DNA from: a virus
IMG/VR virus record: IMGVR_UViG_3300030450_001570
Coordinates: 349 to 22,497 of that record
Strand: one strand, 5' to 3'
Length of the DNA: 22,149 bases
Shown: one piece after another, positions 21,719-22,149 of the stretch
Layout: each line of letters begins with the position of its first letter
How positions within the stretch are numbered: position 1 is the stretch's first letter
The notes under the pieces: model-generated
Seen by the model: the letters and a program-made list of their open reading frames with translations, nothing else
Told to the model about the DNA's origin: nothing
Databases searched by the model: none
Made by a program: the position numbers and the translations under genes

Positions 21719-21774
21719 TGGTCGGCGTATTACATATAGATATGAAAGAAAACAAAACACATAAAGGGGGTGTT

Positions 21775-21966
21775 ATGAAAAAACAAATTAACTTGGATAA
21801 TGTTCTTGAAGAATTAAAAAACGCAAAAACATATATCGGTCAATCAACTTGGGAATTTCCTAAAGGTATTGATGATGAATTAGGTATTAAAAATCAAATT
21901 GCTGATGCTGAAAAAGCAGTTGATAATGCTATTGAATATATCAATGAAACTATATTAGAAGATTAA
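21775..21966 (+). CDS. Small acidic unknown protein (63 aa)
   Basis: The start at 21775 follows AAAGGGGG at good spacing; in-frame starts at 21718 (TTG) and 21741 (ATG) have weaker signals. The protein is helical and acidic: INLDNVLEELKNAKTYIGQS, WEFPKGIDDELGIKNQIADAEKAVDNAIEYINETILED. No family is recognised. It is followed by a strong terminator, so it forms a one-gene unit after a divergent intergenic region. Confidence 0.72.
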   Translation: MKKQINLDNVLEELKNAKTYIGQSTWEFPKGIDDELGIKNQIADAEKAVDNAIEYINETILED

Positions 21967-21988
21967 ATATAGTTTAATTAAAAAATTG

Positions 21989-22016
21989 CCCCCTTTAGCA
22001 AAGGGGGTTTATTTTA
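21989..22016 (+). terminator. Strong rho-independent terminator
   Basis: Arms CCCCCTTT (21989-21996) and AAAGGGGG (22000-22007) pair perfectly with a 3-nt loop, followed by TTTATTTTATT. It ends the gene at 21775-21966. Confidence 0.92.
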
Positions 22017-22024
22017 TTAGGACA

Positions 22025-22041
22025 AAAGCTCTAAGAGCTTT
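22025..22041. other. Short perfect inverted repeat AAAGCTC / GAGCTTT
   Basis: Seven-base arms surround a 3-nt loop (TAA), followed by ATATAG and CTATAT as a second weak inverted repeat (22042-22061). It lies just upstream of the last gene and may be an operator or leader structure. Confidence 0.45.
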
Positions 22042-22062
22042 ATATAGTAATATCTCTATATT

Positions 22063-22149
22063 ATGGAAATTGAATTATTAAGAATAGCAACAGAGCCAAA
22101 ATCAACTAATGGTATTTTATTTCACAAACTAGATGATGGGTCAAGAAAG
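22063..22149 (+). CDS. DUF5675-like protein (3' partial)
   Basis: Only 29 residues are visible: MEIELLRIATEPKSTNGILF, then HKLDDGSRK, cut by the window edge. The start resembles DUF5675 proteins (MxLELxR...STxGxLF), found in many phages near lysis or structural genes; their function is not established. There is no Shine-Dalgarno before the ATG, and a TAATAT (22048-22053) nearby could be a -10 of a near-leaderless transcript. The call is tentative, given the short sequence. Confidence 0.55.
   Translation, partial: MEIELLRIATEPKSTNGILFHKLDDGSRK

Noticed and set aside
21532-21774. Possible tRNA or self-splicing intron in the non-coding stretch
   Set aside because: No cloverleaf with acceptor, anticodon and T arm could be drawn, and no intron core or split gene is visible.
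1-22149. CRISPR array, insertion sequence or integrase
   Set aside because: No regular repeat/spacer series, transposase or recombinase motif was seen on either strand.

Overview
The window is most of the late (packaging, head, tail) region of an AT-rich, long-tailed (siphovirus-like) double-stranded DNA phage. It reads almost entirely left to right with very tight gene packing: many ATGA, TAATG and TAGTG stop/start overlaps. The morphogenesis genes follow HK97-type order, and several short proteins resemble actinobacteriophage families: the N-terminal domain of the head protease, the small protein between tail terminator and tail tube, and the metallophosphoesterase. The low GC and the marine-phage-like fibre proteins point to an uncultured phage of a low-GC aquatic actinobacterium (for example the Actinomarina type). 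The host is inference only; nothing in the window proves it. I see no integrase, repressor, tRNA or CRISPR.

Layout. 1-3917: end of the small terminase gene, a Cys-rich micro-ORF, a DNA methyltransferase, the large terminase, and two tandem-duplicated DNA methyltransferases. 3930-8723: small membrane protein, portal, small unknown protein, prohead protease, major capsid protein, small basic protein, head-tail connector. 8724-12458: membrane/coiled-coil protein, tail terminator, two tail-tube paralogues separated by a moron-like block of small genes (terminator, promoter, three short ORFs), the tail assembly chaperone with a -1 frameshift, and a tail-completion-like protein. 12458-15180: tape measure and a distal minor tail protein. 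15250-19415: fibre/adhesin module containing six related ~170-220 aa proteins arranged as two trios. 19451-21238: a virion-associated type protein, a small HTH-like protein and a metallophosphoesterase. 21224-22149: a two-gene minus-strand mini-operon, a divergent intergenic region with a long imperfect hairpin, a short plus-strand gene with a strong terminator, and the start of a DUF5675-like gene cut by the window edge.

How it works together. The terminase packages DNA through the portal into a protease-matured HK97-fold head. The connector, terminator, tube, chaperone and tape measure build the tail. The fibre cassettes probably bind the host surface. Three solitary methyltransferases with no restriction partner probably modify the phage genome against host restriction.

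The most unusual points are: the first methyltransferase is bracketed by a 15-bp direct repeat that is both stop and start signal at each junction; a recent methyltransferase duplication has diverged in its target-recognition region; a promoter-like element occurs twice; the fibre genes form two position-matched trios; and there is a moron block between the tail-tube paralogues.
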